From the NCBI GenBank assembly GCA_964034945.1, contig OZ035960.1, positions 23,671,487-23,735,486 of the forward strand: a stretch of 64,000 nt of DNA. Direction: 5' to 3'. A program made the position numbers and the translations under genes. Source of the DNA: Chrysopilus asiliformis. Its lineage: Eukaryota > Arthropoda > Insecta > Diptera > Rhagionidae. Positions 34,870 through 47,105 of this stretch are shown here, one piece after another (within the stretch, counting starts at the first letter, position 1; every line of letters starts with the position of its first letter). The notes beneath the pieces were generated by a model that did not search any database, was not told where the DNA came from, and saw nothing but the letters and a program-made list of their open reading frames with translations.

Positions 34870-35750
34870 GAAATTTGACAGCCGCTTTAGCCCCATACGT
34901 AGAAATGCATATACTGTATATTTTTCGCCTACTTGTTCTTCAATTCGAGAACTTGCTAGAATTTTAAGTTTATTTTAAGTTCATTTTTGTTCTGAAGTTC
35001 ATCGTGGTGCGGTGTTCTCACACATATATATTTAGCTCTCTCTTACTAATGAAAAATTCACATTTATCATTTTAAGCTCAATTTTCAGACCATTTAAACT
35101 TAATGTGGAATAACACATTCAGAAAATCATTCTTCAAAACCGCAGAATAGGGATTTTTGTTTTTATTTTAATTATTTATATACAAGTATTTCAAAAAAAC
35201 TATAAATGAAAAAGTTATTAAAATTCAAATTTTTTTCTGTTTGTGTTTGTTGTCAAAACTTTCCCGATGGTCAGTCATCCAATTATTATCAAATATTTTT
35301 AATCAACTTATAGTTTCCAATCCAACAATACAATTCTACTTGCGTTTTTCAATATTATTGTAGAAATCAACAAAATCTTGATTATACCTTAATACCCATC
35401 TGTACTTGATGAATGCAGTCAGCATATAAATAATATTCTCATTACGTTTTTTACTCATGTCTGACATCGTAGAGAGATTCAGAAAGTCATAGTTACGAAG
35501 CTATATGGGTTGTGATTTAATTTGATTAAAAGTGAACCGAGTCAATGCGTTAATGTAGCGTTTAAAATTGGTCCAGTAAATTAAAAGAGCAATTTATGAA
35601 TGAAATTAGTTTCATTATAATAGAGCAAATTTTATGATTTATTAATATATATACACATCAATTGCCCTTAATTCGCTCATACGTTTACGGAAAATTTAAA
35701 ATTTTTCGTTTTCATTTCCGCTCGTTTCACATAAAAAATGATTTTTTTTG
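34870..35750. other. No gene seen
   Basis: AT-rich sequence. The part at 35040-35090 resembles 23440-23530 (a weak dispersed repeat). Confidence 0.35.
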
Positions 35751-35753
35751 CTA

Positions 35754-36861
35754 TACTGAACGAAAAAAGTGCAAAATAGTTATGAATTTGTTCATAGATA
35801 CTATGACAAAGTTTCAAGTTTTCAAGCAATGAATTTATTCATAGTATTTATGAACAACTGTTCATAGAAAATCAATCATCGACACATTTCTGTCTCTCTC
35901 TCTTTAATTTTTATTCTGAAAAACATGACGTTGCATTTAATTTCTCTTCCAAGTTCCATCCAATTTCACAATGTTGAGGAGAAATGGAAACGATGAATGA
36001 TAGCAATAATATAGTAATATGCAACGAAATAATTGATTTTCGATGATATTTTAGACCAAAATCTCCAAACGAGTAAAATTCTTTGGTGGAAGTGTTTGCG
36101 TTGCTTCGAAAAAATACTTCTCCGCCTCAATATTTTGTAAAAAAATGGAAATTTTTTAAAAAAATCTGAAAACATCGGCACAAAAAATTTAGCAAACTAA
36201 TTTCTAGATGAAGATACGCTCCCCAAAACAGATTGTTTAACACGTTCGTGACATCGTGTACCACTGGTGGTACATGTACAGTTTTTTAAAACCGCGCGAG
36301 TAAATAGTGCGGTAGTTTTTTTGTGGAAGTAATTTAAAAACACGCACCGTGTACCACCGATGGCGCACAACCGCCAGAAAACAAATCGCTAGTGTACCAC
36401 CCGTGGTACACGATGTCCAAATGTAAAAAAAGTTGAAAAAGCAAATGTCACGAACGTGTTAAAATCTGTTTCATGGAATAATAGTGCAATAGTTTTTAAT
36501 TTGATTTTCAAAACTGGCGATATACGATTAGCAAATATTATTGTGTAGTCGCCTGCAGACCACTTCTTACCTTTTGGCAATGTGGATTTTATTTCTGCTT
36601 TTCCTTATCCTTTGTGCCTTTTTCATGCTATAAATTGTGAAAATTATACAAAAATGCAAAAAATTTAGTCCGAGTAATATACACTTCCAGTTTAGCACCT
36701 CCAGATTGTCAGTGCCAAGTTAGCTCGGTCTAAACGCGCCCATAGAAGACTAAATTGGTTTATGAAATCTTTCATAGTATTAATCAAACTGTTCATAAAT
36801 ACTATGAATTCACTTCTATGAACGCCGTTCTTAATTTTTATGATCAAAATTTCGTTCAGTG
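35754..36861. mobile_element. TA-flanked inverted-repeat element, about 1.1 kb
   Basis: Ends TACTGAACGAAAAAA and the complement of TTTCGTTCAGTG, each bordered by TA (35752-35753 and 36862-36863). Motifs 'ttcatagatactatga' and 'catagtatttatgaac' recur near both ends in inverted orientation. A TA duplication suggests the Tc1/mariner superfamily, but no transposase frame remains. A second element (36241-36458) is nested inside. Confidence 0.6.
36241..36458. mobile_element. piggyBac-type MITE flanked by TTAA
   Basis: The terminal inverted repeats CACGTTCGTGACAT and ATGTCACGAACGTG are perfect. TTAA lies directly outside both (36237-36240 and 36459-36462), the strict target of piggyBac transposases. 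Subterminal palindromic motifs GTGTACCACTGGTGGTAC (near 36256) and GTGTACCACCCGTGGTACAC (near 36393) repeat inside. At 218 bp it encodes nothing and would have been mobilised in trans. Confidence 0.85.
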
Positions 36862-36869
36862 TAGACATT

Positions 36870-39085
36870 TATGAGACGGTATTATAGCTAAACACACTCT
36901 TTTAATTTCTCGATCGTGAAATTCCGTTACAAAATAATAATATTATAGGATTTTTTTTTTTGAAAATGTTGATATAGTAAAAGCATTTGCTAGATTTTAT
37001 TCACTCGGCACATGGAAGATGTTCGTATTTCTGTTATAATATTTAAAAAATGTGTGAATAATGTCAAGTTTTTTTTGCTTTATGATTTCATTTGGTTGTT
37101 TCAAAATTATGATTTGCATCAGTTACTAGAAAAAAGAAAAAAAAACAATGGTTTACATTCTTTACAGTGTTTGTTTACTATGATTTTAGTGCCTGTAAGC
37201 AATTGATTTTTTACAGGTAAACTATTACGTAAAATACGTTTTGTAATCTATCTGCACAACAATGTATTTAACATTATTTTTATAATGGATTTTTTGTGAA
37301 AGATATTTTTCACCAATTTAATAATTTTCTAGCACATTTTTCCTATATTTCAGAGGGTTTTCCATTCTGTATTTTTTTCAATTTTCCATACCAATCATGT
37401 TGAGATTGTTTAATTAAAAATGCCGTAGTACTATCACTACTATTACCGAAAGTAGAGAAAAAAGTTGTTCTATTTTTACTAAATGTCGAAACAAGCCAAG
37501 CAGACTTTTTAAGGTTCTAAACTACACATAAATGAAAAAGCTTCACTAATAATATAGAGACGAAATTATCAAAATTTCTGCTGGCTGTGATGGAAACAAT
37601 GAATTTTATGTATTGCCATTTTTCTGTGCCCTATTCACATTTGCACGCTAAATTCGAGGTGTTTCTAATAAATCGAAAGAAAAAAAGCTATTTTTAAATC
37701 TAAAACAAATAATCATTAATTCCTATAGTTGCCATTAGGTTTGATATTTTGTTTGTATATGCAATAGTTTCCACCGAATGTGTTTTCACACAGTTTCTCT
37801 TTGGGGTTACTTGTTATAACGTATATTTCCCTCTTGAGCTCAAGTTATAAGAAATAAAAAAGGTGACATTTTTCAGGAAATTGAAAGGAAAAGAAAATGC
37901 TTTAGCTTCGGGCACATTTTGTCGACCTGTTCACCCTCCTAATAGAGTCGTCAAAATCGAATTCATAAATAGCGGCAGCGCAACACTCAATTGAGTTTGA
38001 CATAATTGGCTGTTATAATATATTTTTGTGGGAAAAATATTATTTTACTTTTCCTCTTCCCTAACAATTATTAATAATTTGGTCATCAATTAGGAAAAAA
38101 TGAGTAGAAAGAGAAATACATACAAGGGGTTACTTGAGTCAAAAATGGAGGCAAAAATAAGAAAATGAAAAAGAATAAAATCAGTAGAACTAGAAATAAA
38201 CATAATTGCCTTCGTATACGCGTTCTTAGTGAATAATTTGAATTGGGTACTAATCCTCTATATTTAGCAAAGGAAGCCGCCATGAAAATATGTTTATGCT
38301 ATGCCAAAATAACTTATTAATGCTAATGAACTTGTGATAAAAGAACACGCACAATCAAACATTGGAAAATATATTTTTTTCTACTCAATTTCCTTCAGTT
38401 CATTCACATTAACTTTTTTTTATCCTTTGATTGAAAAGGAGTTTTTGTTCCTTTAAATTTGTTAAATAGGGTACGAGATATTGGGAATTTAACGCATTTA
38501 TGCCCACTGTTAGATATATGTAACGCAAAAATAGCTTTTTTGGGAGCTTATCCTTTATTTATCTTGCTTGCGATAGGTTTCAGTACGGTCATGTGACATC
38601 CAAAAGTTTATCTTATTCATTAGGTAGCGAAAAAACGGATTTTATGTTCTGGTTCTTGCGAACAGTAAAACTCTCTCTCTCTCTCTCTCGGCTTCCGGTA
38701 TTGGCCTGCCGCAATGTCTCTCGCCAGAGGTCCCGGTCCCGTGCCGATATACTCCAGTTTTACATCCCAATTTTCTTTGCGTCCTAAGTTACCGACACCA
38801 GGGTCTATTTGAAATTTTTGGGGGGTTGGACTTTAGCTTGAAGTTAATTCAAGGTTATACTTGACCCTAAATGTGTGAGAACTTTCTCCTACGGGACATC
38901 GACACATTTGTCTTCAAACAATTTTGCCTGCGGCACATTTTCTCCCCTTCTTATCTTACTAAACATAGTCATTTTTTTGTTGCAGTTCTCCTAAAATGAT
39001 GAGAATTTGGGAAATTCTTGATAAATAGATAAGGTGGCGACATTAGAATATACCGAAAAATTGTGATGTCCAGACAAAATAAAAT
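36870..39085. other. No gene seen; one (CT)n microsatellite
   Basis: AT-rich. A CT repeat of about 19 bases lies at 38671-38689, followed by a short moderate-GC patch (38690-38780) without a convincing frame. Confidence 0.4.
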
Positions 39086-39091
39086 TATATT

Positions 39092-39687
39092 AAAAACATA
39101 ACAAAAGCTATAATATGCCAATCTGGGAATCATTGGAGACCCGTATGGTGATATTCGTATCAAAATTCGAACAGTTGTACCAAAATTCCACTTTGAAGTC
39201 AAACTTCCGAATAAGATTTTTTAAAATTTATTTCAATCTGATTTTGATGTATGGAAGTTTTATGTAGAATTATATCCTAAATAACTTTTGTTCTTGGACT
39301 TTTTTGATGAGATGCACCGTTTTTGCGATATTTACAAAAAACAATTTCGTTCGTATGGGGGGTACCCCCCCTGATGGTCAATTTTTGCCCATTAACGAAC
39401 TTAGCCTCGCATTTTACGAAAAACGGATCTTTCAAGTCTCTAGCTCAATCCGTGCGCCCGCAATCCGCGCCACAGGCGGACGGACAGACGGACAGACGGA
39501 CAGACGGACAGACGGACAGACAGACAGACAGACTGACAGACGGACGGACATGCAAAATTCAATTTTTTTTTTATCATTCTAAACACTCTGGTGTAATTCA
39601 TTTTTGTGTGTGATGACGGGATCTTGGCATTACAAACGGTAAAGCAAAGTTAATATACCCTTTGGTTTCACCATACGGGTATAAAAA
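39092..39687 (-). mobile_element. DINE-1/mini-me-like element, subfamily 1, full length
   Basis: Same structure as 20087-20655, with an expanded GACGGACAGACGGACAGACG tract at 39478-39550. The ends are 'taaaaacataacaaaagcta' and 'caccatacgggtataaaa'. Open frames across the microsatellite (TDRRTDGQTD and similar) are artefacts. Confidence 0.8.
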
Positions 39688-39999
39688 TATTTTTTCATAT
39701 TAAAAAAATCATTTTTTAAATAAATAGTTGAAATTTCTTGTGTTTCAATAGCAGTTGTTAATGGCCTTGTGAATGTCGACACCTTAGTTGCGATAGGTAA
39801 CTAAGGTGGAAATATGTAAAAATACATTTAATTGTTTTCTTTAAACTCTATTGGAATTTCTCGGATTACAGGTCATAAAAAAAATATGACAAAATGTTAT
39901 ATTATTTTTGTGGATGTTTTCCAATCCGAAAAATTCCTCCTAACAGGTCAGGCATGTCTGCCTTGAAACCCCACTAGGAGCCTGTTTCTGGCGTGGAAC

Positions 40000-40498
40000 C
40001 TTGCTGTCCATATGTCTCTCTGTCTCTCTGTCTCTCTGTCCGTCTGTCTGTATGTACATGAACACCATAGCTTCCGAAGAATTGATCTAGAGATTTGAAA
40101 TTTCGGACAGTTACATTTCTAGTAAATAGAAACACTAAGTTTTAGAAAGGGCAAAATCGGATCATTCCTTTCCTCCTCCTCCATACAAATGAAACATTTT
40201 TTTGAATTTTTCTCGGAAACGGCTAGTCAAGTCTAAAAATTGAATACGACAAAATATATTTAGAATGTGGTTTTTCCATACTCCTTCGATCCAACCATTA
40301 TTATTCCCGCCCCATGCAAATGAAATAGTTTTTTGGTATTTTCTCGAAAATGGTTTATCCCTACATTAAAATTTAATCGGATCACAGCATTCTTGTTCTT
40401 ATATATAAATTTCTAATAAATAAAAGTTTTTTCTGTCTTCACAGGGAGTATTTGACGATTGACTCCTGGCAATTGTATAGGATTTCTTATGTTTTTCT
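40000..40498 (+). mobile_element. DINE/Helitron-like element, subfamily 2
   Basis: Starts with (GTCTCTCT)/(GTCTGTCC) repeats (40012-40050), then 'gaacaccatagcttc', 'atctagagatttgaaattt', two or three tandem units ('aaatgaaa.atttttt', 'tctcg.aaa.ggct/ttta'), and the terminal 'tatttgacgattgactcctg' hairpin with the end 'ttcttatgttttt'. Confidence 0.6.
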
Positions 40499-40499
40499 T

Positions 40500-42100
40500 A
40501 TAAAATTGATGTATGACAATGTAAAAATTATTTCGGTATTTCCGGAAGTTTCAGTATTCCGAAAACAAAAAAAAAAATTTTTCCCATACACGTTTAATTT
40601 CCAGTGGTATACGAATATAGTTATATAACATAAAATATTCAGTTAGTAATTGAGATTGAACATATAAATAATATTCGCTACTCGAAGAAAATCTTTCTGT
40701 AACTAATCTAATTTTTCATCTTCTTCATGCTGGGGTCATGTACCTGACATATACATACACCGAATATATTTTTCTAAATATAGGAGTGTGATATCTGGTT
40801 TGTTTATTTCATTATCTTTCGAAGTCATAAACATGATTTTTCTTACAATTAGATACAATTATGCTCTATTACAAATTGAAGTACCGCTAAAATTTATATT
40901 TTGTAATATGATTTTTTTATTTAAAGCTTACTCATTGCAAATCGTTTATATCTATCTGAAAATCATGTACAAGCGTTAAGTTTATTAACCGCATTTTGAT
41001 GTTAATCGCAATTCACGTGATTTTCTGATGTATTTTTTCTCTATAATCTGATAAGATGAAAACCGCTTTCAAAAATATGTCATTTGTAATTATTTCGGAA
41101 CTTTTCCAATTTTATTTAATTCGTTCGCTCATTTTTTCCATGCGGTTTTTTTTCCTGATTATCGTATGTCATCAAATCGCTCTTTTACCATGCCATAATC
41201 ATATAATAATGTGCCTGTTGTTCTATTAGTACTTTCGTGAAATAAACATGCACTTCACTATGCTATACTACGGTTGGATTGTCAGATGAGTTGGTTGGAT
41301 GAGTTTGCGTGTCACCTCATCCAATCCAAAGGTAATTACACGTAACATGCACGCAGATGTGAGCTCTTTTTTGCGTGACTTATTCTTTCGTTTCGATGGT
41401 ATACACTTTACCTCTCTAACTGATGGCAAATATGTATAACTGTACAAGTAGACATTGTATCTTTTATAATGTTATCCGCATAACCTAATAGGTAGACAAA
41501 TATTTAGAACATAAACGAAAACCACAAAACTGAAATCTACTCGTAAAGGATTTGGTTTCTTGACTCTTGCCCATTCCACAAGGACCCATACCAATTTGAA
41601 AAGATAAAATTACCATAAAAATAATCATTGTTATTAGATTAATTAGGTTTAAGCAAAAAGCCTATTAAATTTCCTCTGTTGGAAGAGTTTGCATGATATG
41701 TCAGTAAAAAGATTCTTTTTTTCCTTCCTTTGCTAAACATTAAAAAATAGTTAAACATTAAAAAATGCAGAAATTTATTCGATTTTGTTCTTTAATAACT
41801 GATAAAACCCATTTAGAAACTGACAAAACCAATTCAGCACTCTATAGTAAGTAAAAGATCATATGTGAATTTAAAGAAAATATCTCATAATTTTCCTTAA
41901 TATTTTTTTCTTTTGAGAGCCCCCTCCGCCTACAAACTGCACATTTTTTATTAATTTTTTAATTGATTTATTAAATATAGTATTCTTTATTTAAATTTCT
42001 TTATTTAATATATAACTACATACTAGCTTGCATAACCGTTGTCGGTAAAACTTTTTTTTGGCCTACCAAACCGAGAAATAGCTTGAAACTTTATCCTTAA
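40500..42100. other. No gene seen
   Basis: AT-rich; a small 'ggttggattg/caatcc'-type inverted pair near 41273-41330. No supported feature. Confidence 0.4.
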
Positions 42101-42102
42101 GG

Positions 42103-42661
42103 TAAGGATACACGATGAGAGACTTTGGTCTCTGGTCTCCAGGGCACAAAAGGCAAAAATCTCCAAAGTGTATACACGTTCAGAGACATTTAAGTCTGGA
42201 GATCAAAAAATAGATCTCCGGAGACCTTTACTAAAAAGTCTCTCAAAGCAAAGTCTCTGGAGTGCATACACGACGCAGGTATCTCGTCTCCAAGCATAAC
42301 AACAATATCACTAATCTAAAATATAAAATAAGTAAAAACACTTTTTTTCTTTATAAAAACTGACCTTTAATCTCAAAACAACGAAACAAATTCTCGTTCC
42401 CACAAAACAATTTTCTGAAATGCCAAAATTCGTCTCCGGGGACCAAGAGATAGATATCAAAACGTTTTGAAGACCGGAGACGCATTAAAGAGACTCTCTC
42501 TTTAGTAGCTACACGGCAAGAAACTTAAGTCTCCCAGAGACCCTAGAAACTTGATACTTGGAAACAAATCTCCGGTCTCCGAAGTGTATACACAGGTCTC
42601 TTTGTATCCAGAGGCGAAATTTTTGGTCTCAGAGACCAAAGTCTCTCGTCGTGTATCCTTA
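42103..42661. mobile_element. MITE of about 560 bp with many internal repeats of its end motif
   Basis: The ends TAAGGATACACGATGAGAGA and the complement of CTCTCGTCGTGTATCCTTA extend about 36 bp, to 'ctttggtctctg/cagagaccaaag'. Inside, 'gtctctgg', 'ctccggagac' and 'gtgtatacac' occur many times in both orientations. This density of subterminal sites is unusual and would make the strand fold strongly. Confidence 0.8.
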
Positions 42662-42829
42662 TCTTTACAGGTCCTTTGACAGACGTAACCGAGAGTTACC
42701 AATATTCTAATTTCAATGAAAATATAAATTAAAAATGATTTGTTTATATATTAGTAGGGCATTGAATTATTAGTGTTTTCGAAAAAACTGAATATTCGAC
42801 TATTCGAGTTTGATAAGGCATTCAAACCG

Positions 42830-42960
42830 GGGGTACATGTTCCCCTAGCGATACATCAACTGGTTCCAGGGGGTACGCGAAATCTGAAAAAGAAAATGGC
42901 GGAAACCAAATTTTGAAAAAAAGTTGCGACGTTTTGTAAACAAAAAATATCTTGAATTTC
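42830..42960 (+). repeat. Dispersed repeat, inverted copy at 56625-56775
   Basis: 'gggggtacatgttcccctag', 'acatcaactggttccagggg', 'tacgcgaaat', 'aatggcgg' and 'aaaaaagttgcgacg' occur here; their complements occur in reverse order at 56630-56755. The 'gggggtacatgt.cccct' core resembles ends of some hAT elements, but borders are unclear. Confidence 0.6.
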
Positions 42961-43308
42961 TATTGTTAGGATGACAAAATCTCGGAGCGCAAGATGATTA
43001 CTTTTGAGAGTAAAGATGAATATTCTGCTGTCGTGCGCCGGTCCAGTTCACTCCTGTAATTATAAAGAAAACAACACGTAAGTCTAAAAGACTTAAAGAG
43101 GGCTTACAGTTACCCTCCCTTTAACTCGGACGGATCAAACGTACACGACGAACGTGTTTCTTCCTTCTGGGACCCAGATGACCGGGTAGTCAGCGACATA
43201 CGCCGACAAACGACACACGCAAAAGCAAACGACACACGGTCACCTTCCCCGATTCGCCATCTTGCCCGGAATCACAACAATCCGACTATCACATTCAATA
43301 CAGTCAAC
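42961..43308. other. Unassigned moderate-GC sequence next to the P-like element
   Basis: More GC than its surroundings, with 'acgacacac' motifs repeated (43205, 43220). It continues after the P-like insertion at 44481. It could be part of another transposon, for example a long terminal repeat or untranslated leader, but no frame, primer site or partner copy was found. Confidence 0.3.
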
Positions 43309-43315
43309 ACTACGC

Positions 43316-44473
43316 CACAGTATACAGTAAGCAAACTCGAAAATAACCCAATTTAACATGTAAGAGTAAAGAAAACACACCATATTCATAGGCAAAAAAC
43401 ACGAGAGCAAACAGCACAGCCATATATGCGTGTAACCGAAAATTTGTAAACAAAAGCGACACAGCTGATCGGTATCTTGTGCATTTCGCAGTGTTTTGCG
43501 TGAAATTTAGTCGGCATAAAGATAAAATACTAAATCAAATATCAGCGGAATACACGAAATAGTATGGAAAAATACTAAATTATAAACTTTCTGTTTAAAT
43601 CACTCACTTCATTTCACAGGAAATTATAAAAAATGAACACCGGCAAACGACGCATATCTTGCTGTGTCCCATCATGTGGGGTGACTAATTCCGATAGTTT
43701 TTCACTTTTCCGTTTTCCCCGAGACAAACAAAGGTAAAATCTTTATTTAAAATCTTATTTAAAATCTTTTTATTATCACAACAATGCAAAATGAGAAAAA
43801 TAATGAAACCGAAATCCACCCGACTCGTTTCCCATCAAATCAGAGGAACTGAAAGAAACAATTGCAACCGGCATTGCCAAATCTGACTTTTCTGCTGTTG
43901 ATTTTATATTTCAGAGGAGGGAAATTTAAAAATTGAAATCTGTTTTGACCACCATTTCTTATAAAAGTACAAACATTCTTCATTTTAGGTTGAAAATTTG
44001 GATAGAAAATTTAAATTGTCGGGATATAATAGAAAAGCAATTAATATCAAATCTTCGGTCCATCAAAATCATTTTACAAACGACGTGATGCTAATTTGAA
44101 AGCAATAATGACGTTTGAGAAAAAATGCAGTACCAGTTTGGACTGAATTTCTAATTTTCTATATTCAAACGAACATAATTTGCAACTTATTTTAGAATTG
44201 TATTTAATTTCTAAGGCAAAAAATACATTTCGCAACTGACTAATCTGGTAACGTCGTTGCGGCTCTCATCTTTGACAGTATATTTCTTTCTCTGTTTCAC
44301 TTTTATTAGATTCCTTTGTGGTCATATTGCTTGTTCATTCTTTGTACCCCAAAAATTTAAGATTTTTTTAACCAATTAGAATGCCTAGATTTGGGTATTT
44401 CTGGGTTATTCGTTTTCGGTTACACAGGTTATTTTCACATTTAATGTATGAAGTTTGTTTACTGTATACTGTG
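43316..44473 (+). mobile_element. P-element-like transposon remnant with THAP exon
   Basis: The terminal inverted repeats 43316-43337 and 44452-44473 (CACAGTATACAGTAAGCAAA on the left) match at 21 of 22 positions. ACTACGC flanks both sides directly (43309-43315 and 44474-44480); an 8-bp reading (ACTACGCC) is possible if one terminal base is assigned to the duplication. Within the element a perfect 13-bp subterminal inverted repeat GTGTAACCGAAAA lies at 43430-43442 and 44413-44425. Terminal plus subterminal inverted repeats, a duplication of about 8 bp and a THAP DNA-binding exon near the 5' end are together the layout of P transposons. The internal transposase exons are missing, so this 1158-bp copy is non-autonomous. 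Confidence 0.8.
43633..44092 (+). pseudogene. THAP-domain coding relic of a P-like transposase (two exons)
   Basis: The ATG at 43633 opens a frame MNTGKRRISCCVPSCGVTNS then SFSLFRFPRDKQR. This is the start of a THAP zinc finger: a Cys-x4-Cys pair (CVPSC) and the FxFP box. The frame meets a GT donor at 43734 (AAG|GTAAAA). An AG acceptor at 43987-43988 restores the frame and adds RLKIWIENLNCRDIIEKQ, which supplies the invariant Trp and the region before the Cys-x2-His pair. That pair is lost: the in-frame text becomes a stop at about 44088, while a +1 frame shows VHQNHFTND, close to the expected 'C..HF..D'. THAP fingers in P transposases bind the subterminal DNA, so the location inside inverted repeats fits. 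With the last zinc ligands frame-shifted and no catalytic domain, the gene is dead. A host THAP gene fragment is a less likely explanation. Confidence 0.75.
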
Positions 44474-44481
44474 ACTACGCC

Positions 44482-47100
44482 TTTCGTACCATCCCCTTCG
44501 TACTACAATAAAACTAATTTAATTACACAACACAATAACTAATTAAGCATAAACCACTCACTCGTTTTGCAATCCGTATTTGACGCAGCGGCCAGCCATC
44601 ACTACTCTGACTACTAGTAGCCAACTATGATATTCAATACCAAGTATTATTCGAGTGAGCTATATAGCAAATCCTTAATTATTTAAATAATTACCCTAGT
44701 CCGTAACATTTTTAGTATTTTTATTTTGAGCACAGAAAATTATATTTGACTATAAATTCCACCGTTTTGACCACAGATTCAATCTTGTGATGATTTTGAT
44801 GCGATAATGGTTCGACACTGAATTCTTGATTGTTTTGAAATAAAAAGTGTTTTAATTTTGAAAGTAATTTATTTGAGCTTTTTATTATTGCTTCGGATCG
44901 GAAAACTGCCTGCGGCGCAAATCGTTTCTTTTGATCTCTATGTTATTGTAATTTTCAAGTATAATCTTATAATTTTTAATGGTTTTTTTTTTGCGATACA
45001 GTTTTCGCTGACATTACTGTCTGGATAAGGTACTGCGCGCGGCAGCCGCCATTTTGTATTTTCTAGAAACTCATTTAGTCTATGTTACTCGCAATCCTAA
45101 TACGGTTTCAACGTTACTTATATCATCAAAATGGGCCCACATTTTATCGAGTTACAGCGTTACAAAAAATGGGTACTCAGGCCGCCCGCCACATATTAAA
45201 CTAGTATATGTGGCGGCTAGTTAAATATATTTTATTTAATATATTGGTATAAGTTTATTTATTTACTAAGCTTGTTCAAATTTTAATGTGAAGAATTATT
45301 TATAGTGCTAACTTAATTCACTCGACTATTAAAATTGTCAAGATGCCATCGGTTAAATAAAATTAGTAGTAATTCTTCATGAAAATAATGAAGAAAGAAA
45401 TGCCAGATGCGAATGTAAAAAAATCGCGATCAGTTAAACTGTTATTGTTAACTGATCTAATATGCAAATGTAGACCAATAAAATAACTTTTTAACCCTTT
45501 TCAATCAAAAATAAAGTTTACCGACGAACACATTTAGCGGTTTACTAAGTCTATGAATATTTTGCTACCGCAGGAGTTTAAAAGAAGGAAATGGCGAAGC
45601 TCTTATCGCACGAAAGCTCAATGCCATTATAGTCGATGTACTATAGAAATTTTATATAATGTATGTCACAGCTTTAGGAACGAGAGTAGGTTTATACGCG
45701 TTAATATCGGGTAAACTATATATATAAAGATAGAAAATTATAGCCGCACTAGTCATTTCTACAATTTCCAACTCGCCGCGGTGGCCTTTTGTCCTCTTGT
45801 CCTTCATCCTTTCATCCCTTAGTTTATATACTATAGATTGTATAACCTTTCACTTCGATTACGACTTTCACGTAATGTAAATAGAGGCAATGAAATTGAT
45901 GGGTCCTAATCCTGATTGAACGCATGTACCCTTCGTAACACAATGAGGAGCCATCAGGAAGTTGAATCGACCGAACACGGGCAATAATTTGGTGCTGTTG
46001 ACATAAACAAAAGGCCACAATGGACACTATACAAGTGCCCATTAAATGAATGCTATCGCGTCATGTAAACGGAAAATTTACTTAATTTTTCCTCAAAGTT
46101 TCTTTTTTCCTTTTCATGTTTAGACTCAGTAGCTTTCGGTTTCGGTTTTAGTCCTGTTGGCCAAACGTGCCAATATAAGTTCTTATATAGAAATGCCACG
46201 ACACGGGCAATTATTCAGTCAATGGGCACAATTATACAAACATTGAAATGTAGTAAATTGTCAAGGACATCGATCCTGCCTAAGATGCCAATGCCAACCG
46301 ATTTGATGTAATTCCGCGTTCAATACTGTGGCATGTGAGCTACACAGTTACATGACAGCAATATCGATTTGATGTAATCCAAACCAGAAATAGATTTGAT
46401 TTGACTACCGATTGGTAGAGGCTAATAAAGCATTACACGAAAAAAGTCTTTTTCGTTTACGGTAAATGTTGTATTTAGACAACTTCCGACATTTATATAA
46501 TATCCGGTAAACTTTTCCGAGAAGAGAGTTGCATTTATTCACAGAAGGCAGAGTTTTTAAAAAAATAGACATGCAATAATACAGCACAAGTAAGAAAATC
46601 ATTTTATTGAAAATATCGCTTTAATCGTGAATATTTTAATGCGCGAAGGGTATGTCATTCTTGAATTCTTTTGGAGTTGAGTTTTTCAATTGTGTCCTTA
46701 TTATTTTAAACACATTAACCGTAGATTGTGTCTTAAAACTATTTAGAATTTTACCATTTGAAACGTTTTTGTTCCATATGCATGTTGTATGGAAATACGC
46801 AAGAAAAAAAAGTTGTTAAATTGAACATTTTTACTTAATCCTTATGTGAAAAATAACTTTTGTACGAAAATTATTTTTTTAACACATTTTACACAAATAT
46901 TCTCGACGTGTTTGGCCTTGCATATCGCTTTATTACATACACAGAAAGATAGAATGGTTTGTTATGTTTGCTATAGTTTTTTGGTTTTCACATGAGTTGT
47001 AGCAAATTTTTTTATGTTCTTTCCGAGATTTTTGTAGCGACCATGAAACCAAGCAACTGTTTGTCCACTATGATGCATTCGAGTGGATTAAAGTAACTCT
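44482..47100. other. No gene supported; one small hairpin and a repeated block
   Basis: 44885-45060 shares 'gcttcggatc.gaaaa', 'gcggcgcaaa' and 'ataatcttataatt.ttaatg' with 51630-51745, so it belongs to a dispersed repeat. A hairpin 'gcccgccacata/tatgtggcggc' lies at 45184-45218. 'cgatttgatgtaat' is repeated at about 46299 and 46365. Frames are short and featureless. Confidence 0.4.
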
Positions 47101-47105
47101 GTCCA

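Noticed and set aside
42961..44560. Long terminal repeat retrotransposon containing the THAP exon
   Set aside because: No TG...CA repeat pair, primer-binding site or reverse-transcriptase frame was found; the inverted repeats and direct flanks fit a DNA transposon.
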